DNA of 37,945 bases from Clostridia bacterium (GCA_017398595.1 JAFQFR010000033.1:1-37945); one strand, 5' to 3'. Positions 1 through 10,461 are shown, counted from the first letter of the stretch. Numbers and translations: made by a program. Notes: generated from the sequence alone by a model not told the origin.

Positions 1-13
1 CTTCCCTCCTTCA
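1..13 (-). promoter_or_regulatory. Shine-Dalgarno of next gene (probably rpsG) off the left edge
   Basis: The minus strand here reads GAAGGAGGGAAG, a strong SD whose start codon would fall just outside the window. Downstream of rpsL in the str operon the expected gene is rpsG (S7), so this is probably its ribosome binding site (inference). The 140 bases between this SD and the rpsL stop hold no gene that I can see, only a 19-base AT-rich palindrome (142-160) across the rpsL stop codon. Confidence 0.5.
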
Positions 14-155
14 CAAAAAATGAATCTCATAGGTACTCGAATCTGATAATCCGTAAGCGCTCGTCCAAGGTGTGTATATAAGCTGTACATAAACATTTAT
101 ATTACGCACTCGTTTGACGGCACAAACTGTACCATTTTCAGAATAAGCTTAAAGC

Positions 156-569
156 TTATTTCTTCGGGCGCTTTGCGCCGTACTTGGAACGGCTCTGGTT
201 GCGGTTTGCAACGCCCTGAGCATCCAAGGTGCCGCGGATGATGTGGTAACGGCAACCAGGCAGGTCACGAACTCTTCCGCCTCTGATGAGTACAACAGAG
301 TGCTCCTGAAGGTTGTGTCCGATACCCGGAATGTAGGTCGTAGCTTCCATACCGTTGGTCAGTCTTACTCTGGCGATCTTACGAAGAGCAGAGTTCGGCT
401 TTTTCGGCGTGGTCGTAGTAACCTTTGTGCACACACCGCGCTTCTGGGGTGCGCTGAGATCAATCGCTTTGTTCTTCAGAGTGTTGAAACCCTGCTGCAG
501 AACGGGCGACTTAGACTTGTAAGCCTTCTGCGCACGACCGTTTTTAACGAGCTGGTTAAAGGTTGGCAT
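156..569 (-). CDS. rpsL: 30S ribosomal protein S12
   Basis: S12 sits at the decoding centre of the 30S subunit and affects translational accuracy. The 137-residue protein is recognised throughout: [29 protein letters not shown] and the C-terminal [11 protein letters not shown]. Length and the extra block near residues 18-35 match the long Gram-positive form (Bacillus about 138). The ATG follows a strong SD (AAGGAGGAAAAGT). Residue 101 is Arg in RVRDLPG where most S12 proteins have Lys; the two lysines of TPKKPN are intact. The gene has its own consensus promoter and about 108 bases of leader, so it is probably transcribed separately from rpoBC, with rpsG following on minus. Confidence 0.99.
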   Translation of the reverse strand: MPTFNQLVKNGRAQKAYKSKSPVLQQGFNTLKNKAIDLSAPQKRGVCTKVTTTTPKKPNSALRKIARVRLTNGMEATTYIPGIGHNLQEHSVVLIRGGRVRDLPGCRYHIIRGTLDAQGVANRNQSRSKYGAKRPKK

Positions 570-683
570 ACTTTTCCTCCTTCTTTAAAATATAAGTGTT
601 TATATACGGCATCGGAGGTTTTTTTGATTCCCTGCGAAGCTGTATGCATTCGGCAACGTACAGTCGTCACCAAAATACATCAT

Positions 684-712
684 ATTATAGCATTTCCTCG
701 TAGTTTTGTCAA
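684..712 (-). promoter_or_regulatory. Sigma-A promoter of rpsL
   Basis: On the minus strand TTGACA (707-712), a 17-base spacer and TATAAT (684-689) form a perfect consensus, with TGC just before the -10. The predicted start near 677 gives a leader of about 108 bases before rpsL. Together with the hairpin after rpoC this suggests rpsL starts a new transcription unit. Confidence 0.85.
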
Positions 713-799
713 TACATTTTCTATGGGTTTTACAGTTTTTTTCTGCGTTTCTTTCTATATTTTCTTAGTATAAACAAACTTTTTCCATTTATACAGAAA

Positions 800-826
800 T
801 CGAACCCGCCGATTCGGCGGGTTCGA
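800..826 (-). terminator. Hairpin terminator after rpoC
   Basis: An 11-bp perfect stem (TCGAACCCGCC / GGCGGGTTCGA) with a five-base loop lies 14 bases past the rpoC stop. On minus it is followed by ATTTCTGTATAAAT, which is a weak U-tract, so termination may be partial. Confidence 0.65.
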
Positions 827-840
827 CCCATATGACTGTA

Positions 841-3800
841 TTACTGTGCAACGGTTTCGGAAGTCTCGGCAGCTTCTGCGCCGATGATCGTGTCCGTGTT
901 CGTAGGAACGACCTCGATCTCATTATATCTCGAAAGACCGGTTCCGGCAGGAATCAGCTTACCGATAATAACATTTTCCTTAAGACCCTGCAGATGGTCA
1001 ACCTTGCCGCGGATCGCCGCCTCGGTAAGCACCTTGGTGGTCTCCTGGAAGGATGCAGCACTGAGGAAGGACTCGGTCATAAGAGCAGCCTTGGTAATAC
1101 CAAGCAGCATCGGAGAACCTTCTGCCAAACGAAGCTCGGTCTCACCTGCGTCAATGCGTGCCTGAACCTTTTCGTTTTCTTCAATAAATTCGGGAACATC
1201 CACAGAAGTTCCGACCAGCATAGACGTATCTCCGGAATCGTCGATCTTGATCTTTCTGGTCATCTGTCTTGCGATGATCTCGATATGCTTATCGTTGATC
1301 TCAACCGCCTGCAGACGATATACGCGCTGTACCTCACGAATGATGTAGTCGTAAACCGCCTCGATACCGTTGGTCTTGAGAATGTCTGCGGGAGCCTTGT
1401 TACCCTCGGTCAAAGACTGACCGATCTGTACATGCTCGCCCTCTTCGACGATGATTCTCGTGCCGAACGGGATCGGATATGCGAATTCTTCGCCGGTTTC
1501 ATCCGAAGTAACAACGATTGTGCGCATGTTCTTGGTCTCGGTCATGCGGATGCGTCCGGTTGCCTCGGAAATGATCGCTGCCTTCTTCGGGCGGCGTGCT
1601 TCCAGAAGTTCCTCAACACGGGGCAGACCTTGCGTGATATCCGAACCTGCGATACCACCGGTATGGAAGGTTCTCATCGTCAGCTGCGTACCGGGCTCAC
1701 CGATCGACTGTGCTGCGATGATACCGACTGCCTCACCGACATTGACCTTCTTGCTCGAAGCAAGGTCAGCACCGTAGCAGTGTGCGCAAACGCCGCGTTT
1801 TGCCTTGCAGCGCAGAATGGAGCGAACGTAAACCTGTTCTACACCGCTCTTGCCAACGGCTGCTGCCTGGTCCTCGGAAATGAGATCGCCCTCGTGGACC
1901 AGAACTTCACCGCTGACGGGATCGGTTACGGTCTCGAGCGAGTAACGACCGATCAGTCTATCCTTGATCGGCTCGATAACCTCATCGCCGTCCTTGATGT
2001 CACATACATAGACGCCTTCCTTCGCACCGCAATCATCCTCACGAATGATAACCTGCTGCGAAACGTCTACCAGACGACGAGTCAGGTAACCCGAGTCTGC
2101 CGTACGAAGTGCGGTATCCGAAAGGGACTTACGGGAACCTCTTGCACCGATGAAGTACTCGAGGTTGTTCAGACCTTCACGGAAGTTCGACTTGATCGGG
2201 ATCTCCATCGTCTTACCGTTGGTAGCGAACATAAGTCCGCGCATACCGGCAAGCTGACGCAGCTGGCTCGCGTTACCGCGGGCTCCGGAGTCGATCATCA
2301 TCTTGATGGAGTTGAATTTGTCAAAGCCTTCGGAAAGTGCGGTGGTAACGTCGTCCGTCGTCTGTTCCCAGATCTTGATGACGTTGTTGTAACGCTCTTC
2401 CTCGGAAAGTTCACCGCTGAGGAAGTGCTCGGTAACGATACCGACCTTCTTCTCTGCCTCGGCAACCTTTGTATATTTTTCCGACGGGATCTTCATATCG
2501 TATACCGAGATGGAAATACCGCTCTTGGTAGAATACTTGAATCCGGTAGCCTTGATATTGTCCAGCATTTCTGCCGTAACCGTAATGCCGTTTACCTTGA
2601 TGCAGTCGTCAATGATCTTACCGAGCTGCTTCTTTTTAACCACGAACATAACTTCGAGGTCAAGCTCGTGCGCGGGATCGCTGCGGTCTACATAACCAAG
2701 GTTCTGCGGGATCTGCTTGTTGAAAATGAGTCTGCCGAGCGTTGCATCGATGATGCCGGAACGCATTTCGCCGTTGATCTCTTTCTCAACGCGGACACGG
2801 ATCGGAGCATGCAGCCCGAGCTGATTGTTGGCATACGCCATCTCCGCTTCATCCATGTTGCGGAAGACTCTGCCGGCGCCGAGTTCATTCTCATTGGTCA
2901 TGGTCAGGTAGTAAGAACCGAGGATCATGTCCTGCGAAGGAACCGTAACGGCACGACCGTCTGCAGGCTTCAGCAGGTTGTTTGCAGAAAGCATAAGGAA
3001 TCTCGCCTCTGCCTGTGCCTCTGCGGACAGCGGTACGTGAACAGGCATCTGGTCACCGTCGAAGTCGGCGTTGAATGCCGTACATACCAGAGGATGGAGC
3101 TTGATGGCTCTGCCCTCTACCAGTACAGGCTCGAATGCCTGAATGGAAAGTCTATGCAGCGTAGGTGCACGGTTCAGAAGTACCGGGTGCTCCTTGATGA
3201 CGTTTTCGAGTGCATCCCAAACCTCGGGATATACCTTATCGACCTTCTTCTTTGCCTCTTTGATGTTGGCAGCCTTCTGTGTCTCCACAAGGCGCTTCAT
3301 AACAAAGGGCTTGAACAGTTCGAGTGCCATTTCCTTCGGCAGACCGCACTGGAAGATCTTGAGGTCAGGACCGACGACGATAACCGAACGTCCCGAATAG
3401 TCAACACGCTTACCGAGCAGGTTCTGACGGAAACGTCCCTGCTTACCGCGAAGCATCTCGGAAAGCGACTTGAGAGCACGGTTGGAAGGGCCGGTAACCG
3501 GCTTGCCGCGTCTGCCGTTATCGATGAGCGCGTCTACCGCTTCCTGCAGCATACGCTTCTCATTGCGCACGATGATCTCGGGCGCACGAAGCTCCATCAG
3601 CTTCTTGAGACGGTTGTTTCTGTTGATCACGCGGCGATACAGATCGTTGAGGTCGGAAGATGCGAATCTGCCGCCGTCCAGCTGTACCATTGCGCGAAGC
3701 TCCGGAGGAAGAACCGGAACAACGTCCAAAATCATCCACTCGGGGCGGTTGTTCGACTGGCGGAATGCCTCGACAACCTCCAGGCGCTTGATGATCTTCA

Positions 3801-4404
3801 GCTTCTTCTGACCGTTTGCGGTCTCGAGCTCCTCACGAAGCTCTTTGGAAAGCTGCTCAATATCGATCTCCGAAAGCAGTTCCTTGATCGCCTCGGCACC
3901 CATGCCAACGCGGAAGTCGTTCTCGTAACGCTCGTACCAGTTGCTGTACTCCGCCTCACTGAGAAGCTGTTTCTTTTCAAGGGGCGTGGAACCGGGATCG
4001 ATAACGATATACTGTGCAAAATACAGTACGCGCTCCAGGTTTCTGGGCGTAATATCGAGTAAAAGACCAATTCTGGACGGAATCGCTCTGAAATACCAGA
4101 TGTGCGAAACAGGTGCTGCGAGCTCAATGTGACCCATGCGCTCGCGGCGAACCTTTTTCATAGTGACTTCAACGCCGCACTTTTCGCAGATCTTGCCCTT
4201 GTGACGTACGCGCTTGTACTTACCGCAAAGGCACTCCCAGTCCTTGGTAGGACCAAAGATACGCTCGCAGAAAAGGCCGTCCTTCTCTGCTTTGAGCGTT
4301 CTGTAGTTAATGGTTTCGGGCTTGGTGACCTCACCGTACGACCACTCACGGATCATATCGGGAGACGCAAGGCCGATCTTTATAGAATCCAAAACATTAT
4401 CCAT
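841..4404 (-). CDS. rpoC: DNA-directed RNA polymerase subunit beta'
   Basis: This is the catalytic beta' subunit of RNA polymerase, 1187 residues, the usual Firmicutes length. The N-terminal zinc site has Cys58, Cys60, Cys73 and Cys76. The Mg-binding NADFDGDQM is at residues 445-453 with its three aspartates. A second cysteine cluster ([13 protein letters not shown]) precedes the trigger-loop region [20 protein letters not shown]. Residue 454, directly after NADFDGDQM, is Pro where E. coli and Bacillus have Ala. The gene follows rpoB with a 76-base gap carrying an SD, so the two form one transcript. No L7Ae-like ribosomal gene lies between rpoC and rpsL, unlike in Bacillus. Confidence 0.99.
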   Translation of the reverse strand: MDNVLDSIKIGLASPDMIREWSYGEVTKPETINYRTLKAEKDGLFCERIFGPTKDWECLCGKYKRVRHKGKICEKCGVEVTMKKVRRERMGHIELAAPVSHIWYFRAIPSRIGLLLDITPRNLERVLYFAQYIVIDPGSTPLEKKQLLSEAEYSNWYERYENDFRVGMGAEAIKELLSEIDIEQLSKELREELETANGQKKLKIIKRLEVVEAFRQSNNRPEWMILDVVPVLPPELRAMVQLDGGRFASSDLNDLYRRVINRNNRLKKLMELRAPEIIVRNEKRMLQEAVDALIDNGRRGKPVTGPSNRALKSLSEMLRGKQGRFRQNLLGKRVDYSGRSVIVVGPDLKIFQCGLPKEMALELFKPFVMKRLVETQKAANIKEAKKKVDKVYPEVWDALENVIKEHPVLLNRAPTLHRLSIQAFEPVLVEGRAIKLHPLVCTAFNADFDGDQMPVHVPLSAEAQAEARFLMLSANNLLKPADGRAVTVPSQDMILGSYYLTMTNENELGAGRVFRNMDEAEMAYANNQLGLHAPIRVRVEKEINGEMRSGIIDATLGRLIFNKQIPQNLGYVDRSDPAHELDLEVMFVVKKKQLGKIIDDCIKVNGITVTAEMLDNIKATGFKYSTKSGISISVYDMKIPSEKYTKVAEAEKKVGIVTEHFLSGELSEEERYNNVIKIWEQTTDDVTTALSEGFDKFNSIKMMIDSGARGNASQLRQLAGMRGLMFATNGKTMEIPIKSNFREGLNNLEYFIGARGSRKSLSDTALRTADSGYLTRRLVDVSQQVIIREDDCGAKEGVYVCDIKDGDEVIEPIKDRLIGRYSLETVTDPVSGEVLVHEGDLISEDQAAAVGKSGVEQVYVRSILRCKAKRGVCAHCYGADLASSKKVNVGEAVGIIAAQSIGEPGTQLTMRTFHTGGIAGSDITQGLPRVEELLEARRPKKAAIISEATGRIRMTETKNMRTIVVTSDETGEEFAYPIPFGTRIIVEEGEHVQIGQSLTEGNKAPADILKTNGIEAVYDYIIREVQRVYRLQAVEINDKHIEIIARQMTRKIKIDDSGDTSMLVGTSVDVPEFIEENEKVQARIDAGETELRLAEGSPMLLGITKAALMTESFLSAASFQETTKVLTEAAIRGKVDHLQGLKENVIIGKLIPAGTGLSRYNEIEVVPTNTDTIIGAEAAETSETVAQ

Positions 4405-4480
4405 AGATATATCACCAGCTTTTGCTGATGTGCAAAAGCACCTCTCCTATTCTTTTATACTTTGCGGGGCAAAGCCAAAA

Positions 4481-7400
4481 TCAGAGTTCAAACGAATCAT
4501 CATCGGCATCGGCGGAGAAGAAATCCTCATCGGCGGAAGGGTCCTCTTCCTCGGTATAGGAATCGAACAGTTCATCCGTCTGTACGGTTTCTCCGACATC
4601 AGACTCGGTGATTGCGTCCTCGTCTTCAATAGGACTTACATAATTCGGCGTTTCAAGTTCTTCGTCGCCGATCTTGGAGAGTTCAACCTCGTTGCCGTCG
4701 CCATCGAGCACACGGACATCCAGTGCCAGCGACTGCAGCTCCTTAACAAGTACCTTGAATGCTTCAGGCACACCGGGCGTCGGGATGTTCTGTCCCTGTA
4801 CGATCGCTTCGTATGCCTTGACACGACCCGTAACATCGTCGCTCTTGACCGTCAGCATTTCCTGCAGCGTGTAAGCGGCGCCGTATGCTTCCAGTGCCCA
4901 AACTTCCATTTCTCCGAAACGCTGACCGCCGAACTGCGCTTTACCGCCGAGAGGCTGCTGCGTAACGAGGGAGTAAGGACCGGTGGAACGTGCGTGGATC
5001 TTATCGTCAACCAGATGGTGGAGCTTGAGGTAGTACATGTAGCCGACCGTTACCGGGTTATCGAAAGGCTCACCCGTTCTGCCGTCGTACAGCGTAGTCT
5101 TACCGTCAACGACATAGAGCTTACCTTCGCTCAGCAGTTTCTCGTACTTTTCGGGCTCGGTATTCTTGTCTACCGAAACGCACTCGTTTTTGCCGGTTTC
5201 GGGATTGTAAACGAGTTCAACGGTTTCCTTACCCTCGATGTTCTCGTGGGGACGGATCTCACGGCAGAGACCTGCCTTCTTGAGAAGGTCAAGAATATCC
5301 TTTTCGCTTGCGCCGTCAAACGCAGGCGTCATAACCTTGAAGCCGAGCTCCTTGGCTGCGCGGCCGAGATGCACTTCCAGCACCTGACCGATGTTCATAC
5401 GCGAAGGAACGCCCAGAGGATTCAGAACGATGTCCAAAGGCGTACCGTCAGCCAGGAACGGCATATCTTCGGGCGCAAGGATACGCGAAACGACACCCTT
5501 GTTACCGTGACGACCTGCCATCTTGTCGCCGACAGAGATCTTTCTCTTCTGTGCGATATAAACGCGAACGACCTTGTTTACTCCGGGAGGCAGATCGTCC
5601 TGATTGTCACGCGAGAATACCTTGACGTCTACGACGATACCGCTTTCACCGTGCGGTACGCGCAGCGAGGTATCACGAACTTCTCTTGCCTTTTCGCCGA
5701 AGATCGCGCGAAGCAGTCTCTCTTCTGCAGTCAGCTCGGTCTCGCCCTTCGGCGTTACTTTACCGACCAGAATATCGCCCGAGCGAACCTCGGTACCGAT
5801 GCGAACGATACCTTCGGAGTTCAGATCCTTGAGGACATCATCGCTGACGTTCGGGATCTCGCGGGTGATGATTTCCTCACCGAGCTTGGTATCTCTTGCT
5901 TCATGCGTATATTCTTCAATATGAATGGAAGTATAAATATCATCGCGAACCAGTCTTTCATTCAGCAGAACTGCGTCCTCGTAGTTGTAACCTTCCCAGG
6001 TCATAAAGCCGATCAGCGCATTCTTACCGAGCGCGATCTCACCCTGCGAAGTTGCGGGACCGTCTGCAATGACCTGACCTTTTTCAACCGTCTCACCTTC
6101 GGCAACGATCGGCTTCTGGTTGAGGCAGGTGCCCTGGTTGGAACGCTTGAATTTAATAAGATGGTAAGCTTCCTTCGTGCCGTCTTCGTAGCGAACCACG
6201 ATCTCGTCCGCGGTAACGCGCTCAACGGTACCATTGTTCTTTGCGATCACGCAAACGCCCGAGTCAACGGCAGCCTTGTATTCCATACCGGTACCGACGA
6301 TCGGAGAATCGGACACCATCAGCGGCACAGCCTGCTTCTGCATGTTCGAACCCATCAGTGCACGGGTGTTGTCGTCGTTTTCAAGGAACGGGATCATTGC
6401 GGTCGCAACGGAAACCAGCATCTTAGGCGCTACATCGACATAGTCGATCTCGGAAGCATCTACTTCGAGGATCTCGGACTTGTCACGCGCAATGATGCGG
6501 CTCTTGGCAAATCTGCCGTTCTCATCGAGAGGCTCGTTTGCCTGTGCAATAACATAGTTGTCCTCGACATCCGCGGTCATATACTCCACGATGTCGGTAA
6601 CTCTGCCGGTCTCTTTATCTACCTTGCGGTAGGGCGCTTCGATAAAGCCGTAATCCGAAATTCTTGCATAGGTTGCAAGATAGGAGATCAGACCGATGTT
6701 CGGTCCTTCAGGCGTCTCGATCGGGCACATTCTGCCGTAATGCGTATAGTGAACGTCACGCACTTCAAAGGACGCACGGTCTCTCGAAAGACCGCCGGGA
6801 CCGAGTGCCGACAGACGGCGCTTGTGCGTAAGCTCTGCGAGCGGGTTGTTCTGGTCCATGAACTGCGACAGCGGCGAAGAACCGAAGAACTCGCGGATCG
6901 CGGTAACGACAGGGCGGATGTTGATGAGGTTCTGCGGATGCAGCTCCGTGCCGTCCTGAACGGTCATTCTTTCCTTAATGATCTTATCCATACGGGAGAA
7001 ACCGATGCGCAGCTGGTTCTGCAGCAGTTCGCCTACGCAGCGCATACGACGGTTGCCGAGATGGTCAATATCATCGGTCGAGCCGATGCCGTGGGACAGA
7101 TTGATCAAATAGTTGATGGATGCGAAAATATCATCCTTTGTAACATGCTTGGGGCAAAGCTCGTGTACGCGCTTCTTTGCCTCTGCCTTGACAGCGTCTA
7201 CATCGCCGCCGCACTGCTCCATGATCTCACGCAGTACGACCGTGCGTACCTTTTCGTGAATGCCGCAATCCTTCAGATCGCAGCCGAGCAGATTCTCAGG
7301 CTCGGTGGTGTTGTTGGAGAATACCTTTGCGGTCGTGCCATCGGCAAGAGCAAGAACAACTTCATTGACGCAGTTCTTTTCGATCTCTGCAGCCAACTCA

Positions 7401-8359
7401 CGGGTGATCAGCGTGCCTGCATCGCAAACGAACTCACCGGTGATCGGGTTGATCGCGGGTGCCGCCAGCGTGTGACCGACGATACGTCCGGCAATGTCCA
7501 GCTTCTTGTCGTACTTATAGCGACCGACGGGAGCGAGGTCATAGCGCTTGGGATCGAAGAACAGGTTGTTGATCAGCGTCTGCGCGCTCTCTACGAGCGG
7601 AGGCTCGCCGGGACGCAGCTTCTTGTAGATCTCCTTGAGCGCTTCGTCACCGAGGGTGGAGTTGTTCTCCGCCGCCAGTACCGCAGACTCATCCTTTTCA
7701 AAGGTAGCGGTGATCATCGCCTCTTCGCCGAACATCGAAAGGATGTCCGCATCCGACTCAACGCCAAGTGCGCGGATCAGAACCGTGATCGGAATCTTTC
7801 TGGTCTTATCGATCTTGACAAAGAAAGCGTCGTTTGCATCCGTCTCATACTCGAGCCATGCGCCGCGGTACGGAATGACGGTAGCGGTATACATATGCTT
7901 ACCGGTCTTGTCGATTGCATCACCGTAGTAAATACCGGGAGAACGAACGATCTGCGAAACGATAACTCTTTCCGCACCGTTGATAACAAACGTACCGTTG
8001 TCGGTCATCATCGGGAAATCGCCCATGTAGATCTCGGACTCTTTTACCTCACCGGTCTCCCTGTTGGTAAGTCTTACACGTACTTTAAGCGGTGCTGCAT
8101 AGTTCACATCGCGCTCTTTGCACTCCTCGATCGGATACTGCGTTTTTGAGTCGATGGAATAGTCCACAAATTCGATTACGAGATTGCCCGAGTAGTCCAC
8201 GATCGGTGAAACATCATCGAGCACATCTTTCAGTCCCTCCTTCAGGAACCAATCGAACGACTTTTTCTGCACTTCGAGCAGGTTCGGCATCTCGATTGCC
8301 TCACCGACTCTTGCAAAGCTCATTCGCACATTCTTACCAAGCTTCTGGGGTGTGAGCAT
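4481..8359 (-). CDS. rpoB: DNA-directed RNA polymerase subunit beta
   Basis: This is the beta subunit of RNA polymerase, 1292 residues, full length. It begins [20 protein letters not shown] with GGAGTG upstream. The rifampicin region reads [20 protein letters not shown] then [11 protein letters not shown]; residues equivalent to E. coli Q513, D516, H526, R529 and S531 (here 499, 502, 512, 515, 517) are all wild type, so no target-based rifamycin resistance is indicated. The C-terminal domain ([20 protein letters not shown]) is intact and followed by a long acidic tail, rich in Asp and Glu. The gene is transcribed with rpoC from its own promoter about 190 bases upstream; rplJ-rplL are not adjacent here, since rpsT lies upstream, divergent. 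Confidence 0.99.
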   Translation of the reverse strand: MLTPQKLGKNVRMSFARVGEAIEMPNLLEVQKKSFDWFLKEGLKDVLDDVSPIVDYSGNLVIEFVDYSIDSKTQYPIEECKERDVNYAAPLKVRVRLTNRETGEVKESEIYMGDFPMMTDNGTFVINGAERVIVSQIVRSPGIYYGDAIDKTGKHMYTATVIPYRGAWLEYETDANDAFFVKIDKTRKIPITVLIRALGVESDADILSMFGEEAMITATFEKDESAVLAAENNSTLGDEALKEIYKKLRPGEPPLVESAQTLINNLFFDPKRYDLAPVGRYKYDKKLDIAGRIVGHTLAAPAINPITGEFVCDAGTLITRELAAEIEKNCVNEVVLALADGTTAKVFSNNTTEPENLLGCDLKDCGIHEKVRTVVLREIMEQCGGDVDAVKAEAKKRVHELCPKHVTKDDIFASINYLINLSHGIGSTDDIDHLGNRRMRCVGELLQNQLRIGFSRMDKIIKERMTVQDGTELHPQNLINIRPVVTAIREFFGSSPLSQFMDQNNPLAELTHKRRLSALGPGGLSRDRASFEVRDVHYTHYGRMCPIETPEGPNIGLISYLATYARISDYGFIEAPYRKVDKETGRVTDIVEYMTADVEDNYVIAQANEPLDENGRFAKSRIIARDKSEILEVDASEIDYVDVAPKMLVSVATAMIPFLENDDNTRALMGSNMQKQAVPLMVSDSPIVGTGMEYKAAVDSGVCVIAKNNGTVERVTADEIVVRYEDGTKEAYHLIKFKRSNQGTCLNQKPIVAEGETVEKGQVIADGPATSQGEIALGKNALIGFMTWEGYNYEDAVLLNERLVRDDIYTSIHIEEYTHEARDTKLGEEIITREIPNVSDDVLKDLNSEGIVRIGTEVRSGDILVGKVTPKGETELTAEERLLRAIFGEKAREVRDTSLRVPHGESGIVVDVKVFSRDNQDDLPPGVNKVVRVYIAQKRKISVGDKMAGRHGNKGVVSRILAPEDMPFLADGTPLDIVLNPLGVPSRMNIGQVLEVHLGRAAKELGFKVMTPAFDGASEKDILDLLKKAGLCREIRPHENIEGKETVELVYNPETGKNECVSVDKNTEPEKYEKLLSEGKLYVVDGKTTLYDGRTGEPFDNPVTVGYMYYLKLHHLVDDKIHARSTGPYSLVTQQPLGGKAQFGGQRFGEMEVWALEAYGAAYTLQEMLTVKSDDVTGRVKAYEAIVQGQNIPTPGVPEAFKVLVKELQSLALDVRVLDGDGNEVELSKIGDEELETPNYVSPIEDEDAITESDVGETVQTDELFDSYTEEEDPSADEDFFSADADDDSFEL

Positions 8360-8390
8360 AGTATAGAATCACTCCATTCTTTTAATTTCT

Positions 8391-8409
8391 CGCCGTTTGC
8401 AAAACGGCG
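8391..8409 (-). promoter_or_regulatory. Stem-loop in the rpoB leader
   Basis: An 8-bp perfect stem (CGCCGTTT / AAACGGCG) with a three-base loop lies 32-50 bases before the rpoB start, inside the predicted transcript leader. It has no U-tract on the minus strand, so it is not an obvious terminator. A role in rpoBC expression is possible but unproven. Confidence 0.3.
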
Positions 8410-8546
8410 CGGATCTTGCAGGTCAAAAACCGAAAAAACGGTAACTTATATAAATAAGCCGCATTTTTTCCATTGTTTTTCGACAATAATTCCCCACCTC
8501 AAATATACTAAACAGCATAATTAAAGCGATTATAATGCAGTTTAAT

Positions 8547-8575
8547 ATTTTAGCATCTGATGCCCGAAATGTCAA
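8547..8575 (-). promoter_or_regulatory. Sigma-A promoter of rpoBC
   Basis: The minus strand has TTGACA (8570-8575), 17 bases, then TAAAAT (8547-8552), with TGC before the -10. The predicted start near 8540 leaves a leader of about 180 bases. The stretch 8360-8828 otherwise holds only this promoter, the leader stem-loop and the divergent rpsT promoter and leader; I see no gene in it. Confidence 0.8.
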
Positions 8576-8707
8576 GAGAATTTTTTAATTTTTTTCAAAA
8601 AGTTTCTTTTTTTCGCCAATCCGCGGATAATTCGCGCGATATTTGCCCTGCAAAACTGCCGCAAGCAGGACTTTTTTGAAAAATCGGACAAAAAATTCAA
8701 AAAAGAC

Positions 8708-8736
8708 TTGCTTTTTTTCAAAACCTATGGTATCAT
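8708..8736 (+). promoter_or_regulatory. Sigma-A promoter of rpsT
   Basis: TTGCTT (8708-8713), a 17-base spacer and TATCAT (8731-8736) precede rpsT by about 92 bases. The -10 matches consensus at five of six positions and the -35 at three, with ideal spacing. Confidence 0.7.
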
Positions 8737-8765
8737 ACCTAAATGTAAATGAGTGACTTGGCTGT

Positions 8766-8825
8766 GTGCACCCTCTCAGGCACCGGCTGGTGTTCATATT
8801 CTCAATATTTTTGAAGGAGGTGCAC
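8766..8825 (+). promoter_or_regulatory. Structured rpsT leader able to mask the SD
   Basis: GTGCACC (8766-8772) is exactly complementary to GGTGCAC (8819-8825), which overlaps the SD GGAGG (8816-8820). Between them lies a small hairpin CACC-GGCT-GGTG (8781-8792). The SD itself sits in a 12-base palindrome GAGGTGCACCTC (8817-8828) touching the start codon. These alternatives could hide or expose the SD, as in ribosomal-protein autoregulation; function is inferred. Confidence 0.4.
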
Positions 8826-8828
8826 CTC

Positions 8829-9092
8829 ATGCCGAACATTAAGTCCGCGAAGAAGCGCGTTAAGGTCATCGAAGCGAAGACCCTGCAGAACCAGATTTTC
8901 AAGACTCAGCTCCGTACCATCGTAAAGAAGTACAATGCTGCTCTCGAGGCTGGTGACAAGGCAGCTGCTACCGAAGCGTACAAGGCTGCTGTTAAGAAGA
9001 TTGACCAGGCTGCAGTACGTGGTATCATTCACAAGAATGCTGCTGCACACAAGAAGAGCCAGTTTACCATCAAGCTCAACAATCTGGGCTAA
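8829..9092 (+). CDS. rpsT: 30S ribosomal protein S20
   Basis: S20 binds 16S rRNA early in 30S assembly. The 87-residue, Lys/Ala-rich helical protein starts MPNIKSAKKRVKVIEAKTLQ and ends HKNAAAHKKSQFTIKLNNLG, matching the family over its whole length. The ATG follows GAAGGAGGTGCACCTC with a very strong SD. An in-frame ATG upstream would add a 21-residue extension without an SD and is not favoured. The gene is monocistronic, with its own promoter and a strong terminator 14 bases after the stop. Its leader is unusually palindromic around the SD (see separate entry). Confidence 0.98.
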   Translation: MPNIKSAKKRVKVIEAKTLQNQIFKTQLRTIVKKYNAALEAGDKAAATEAYKAAVKKIDQAAVRGIIHKNAAAHKKSQFTIKLNNLG

Positions 9093-9105
9093 GTTAAAAA
9101 CAAAT

Positions 9106-9144
9106 AAAAAGCAGACCGATAACCCACGGTCTGCTTTTTGTTTT
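9106..9144 (+). terminator. Terminator of rpsT
   Basis: AAAAAGCAGACCG and CGGTCTGCTTTTT pair in a 13-bp stem with an eight-base loop, followed by GTTTT. It is a classic intrinsic terminator and, because of the A-run, could also work for the converging minus-strand transcript. Confidence 0.9.
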
Positions 9145-9153
9145 ATAAAAGCG

Positions 9154-9182
9154 AAAAGGCAGTTCGATTGAACTGTCCTTTT
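9154..9182 (-). terminator. Terminator of the rpe operon
   Basis: AAAAGGCAGTTC and GAACTGTCCTTTT form a stem with one bulged base and a four-base loop directly after the rpe stop. On minus it ends in CCTTTTCGCTTTT. Confidence 0.75.
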
Positions 9183-9183
9183 G

Positions 9184-9837
9184 TTATTTCACTGCGTTTT
9201 TCAAATCATTCATTGCCGCCTTGCGGTCTTCTTTTCCGAACACGGACGAACCGGCAACGAAGATGTCCGCGCCGCATTTTGCCACGCGGGCAATGTTGTC
9301 CGCTTTGATGCCGCCGTCTACCTCAATGGGAAGTTCCAGACCGCGGCGGGTGATCTCCTCTTTCAGCGCGGTGATCTTCGACAGCGTCTCCTCAATCAGC
9401 CCCTGTCCGCCGAAGCCCGGTTCTACCGTCATGATGAGCGCCATCTCCATTTTGTCGAGCAGCGGATACAGCACCTCAACCGGCGTATTCGGCTTGACCG
9501 ATACGCCTGCCTTCACGCCGCAGGCATGGATCTTGTCCAGCGTTGCCGTGATGTCATGGCACGCTTCGATATGTACCGTGATGATGTCCGCGCCTGCCTT
9601 GGCAAAGTCTTCAATATAGCGGATAGGCTCTTCGATCATGAGATGCACATCAAACGGAATCTTTGCCGCGGGACGCGCCCATTTGATCACGGGAGCACCG
9701 AAAGTGATGTTCGGCACAAAATTGCCATCCATCACATCCAGATGGATCAGGTCTGCGCCGTCGCGTTCGATGGATGCGCATTCATTTGCAAGGTCCGCAA
9801 GATTAGCAGACAGTACCGAGGGACAAATTTTAATCAT
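9184..9837 (-). CDS. rpe: Ribulose-phosphate 3-epimerase
   Basis: It interconverts ribulose-5-phosphate and xylulose-5-phosphate in the cytosolic pentose phosphate pathway. The 217-residue TIM barrel has the family motifs ICPSVLSANLADL, HLDVMDGNFVPNITFG, HLMIEEP, VEPGFGGQG and EVDGGI, carrying the metal-binding His and Asp residues. The start was set at MIKICPS because AAGGAG lies just upstream; the open frame runs 39 codons further but that part is not conserved. The gene ends the ttcA-gpsA-isp run, separated from ispF by 156 bases with a weak possible promoter. In Bacillus rpe is usually near rsgA-prkC, so this context is different. Confidence 0.97.
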   Translation of the reverse strand: MIKICPSVLSANLADLANECASIERDGADLIHLDVMDGNFVPNITFGAPVIKWARPAAKIPFDVHLMIEEPIRYIEDFAKAGADIITVHIEACHDITATLDKIHACGVKAGVSVKPNTPVEVLYPLLDKMEMALIMTVEPGFGGQGLIEETLSKITALKEEITRRGLELPIEVDGGIKADNIARVAKCGADIFVAGSSVFGKEDRKAAMNDLKNAVK

Positions 9838-9969
9838 AACGACTCCTTTTTCGGTGGCAGAATGCCGCCGATTCCATAAGATGATAATAGCGCAAAGCAA
9901 CGCCGTGACACACGCGGTAGGCAGTGCAAAACGCAGGATGTGTACAGGGGACACCGCATGGGTGCGGCG

Positions 9970-9997
9970 ATTTTATATACGCGGTACGGGCGGTCAA
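9970..9997 (-). promoter_or_regulatory. Possible internal promoter for rpe
   Basis: On minus, TTGACC (9992-9997), 16 bases and TAAAAT (9970-9975) lie across the ispF stop codon and into the ispF-rpe gap. Spacing is one short of ideal. It could give rpe independent expression. Confidence 0.35.
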
Positions 9998-10461
9998 TCG
10001 ATCAGGCAGATCGCCTGTGCCGCAATTCCCTCCCGGGTCCCCGTAAAGCCGAGCTTTTCCTCGGTGGTTGCTTTCACGCTGACGGCATCTACGTCCATGC
10101 CGAGCGCATCCGCGATATTCTGACGCATCGCGGGAATATGCGGTGCAAGTTTCGGCGCCTGCGCAATGACCGTAGAATCTATATTGATGATTTTATATCC
10201 CTTTTCGCGCAAGAGCGCGCCGACGTGGGACAAGAGTTTCGCGCTGTCGATGCCGCGATAGCGTTCGTCCGTATCGGGAAAGTGCTTGCCTATATCGCCG
10301 AGCGCCGCCGCGCCGAGCAGCGCGTCCGAAATGGCGTGTAAGAGCACATCCGCGTCCGAGTGTCCGAGCAGTCCGAGTGTGTGCTCGATCTCCACACCGC
10401 CAAGGATCAGTTTTCTGCCGCTGACAAGACGATGCACGTCATATCCCTGTCCTACTCGCAT
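9994..10461 (-). CDS. ispF: 2-C-methyl-D-erythritol 2,4-cyclodiphosphate synthase
   Basis: IspF closes the cyclodiphosphate ring in the MEP isoprenoid pathway (step 5), releasing CMP. The 155-residue protein has GYDVHRL with metal ligands Asp8 and His10, the third ligand His42 in [25 protein letters not shown], and the C-terminal [20 protein letters not shown]. Length is typical (about 155-160). It overlaps the end of ispD by 10 bases, indicating translational coupling of two enzymes of one pathway. Confidence 0.98.
   Translation of the reverse strand: MRVGQGYDVHRLVSGRKLILGGVEIEHTLGLLGHSDADVLLHAISDALLGAAALGDIGKHFPDTDERYRGIDSAKLLSHVGALLREKGYKIINIDSTVIAQAPKLAPHIPAMRQNIADALGMDVDAVSVKATTEEKLGFTGTREGIAAQAICLID

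Noticed and set aside
832..8149. Very long open frames on the plus strand opposite rpoC and rpoB (832-4062 and 4310-8149)
   Set aside because: They are shadow frames of rpoC and rpoB, caused by codon bias in the real genes; the antisense proteins show no known motifs and no SD.
9838..9954. N-terminal extension of rpe with a hydrophobic segment (start at 9954)
   Set aside because: No SD, not conserved in the family, and a good SD precedes the ATG at 9837, where homology starts.
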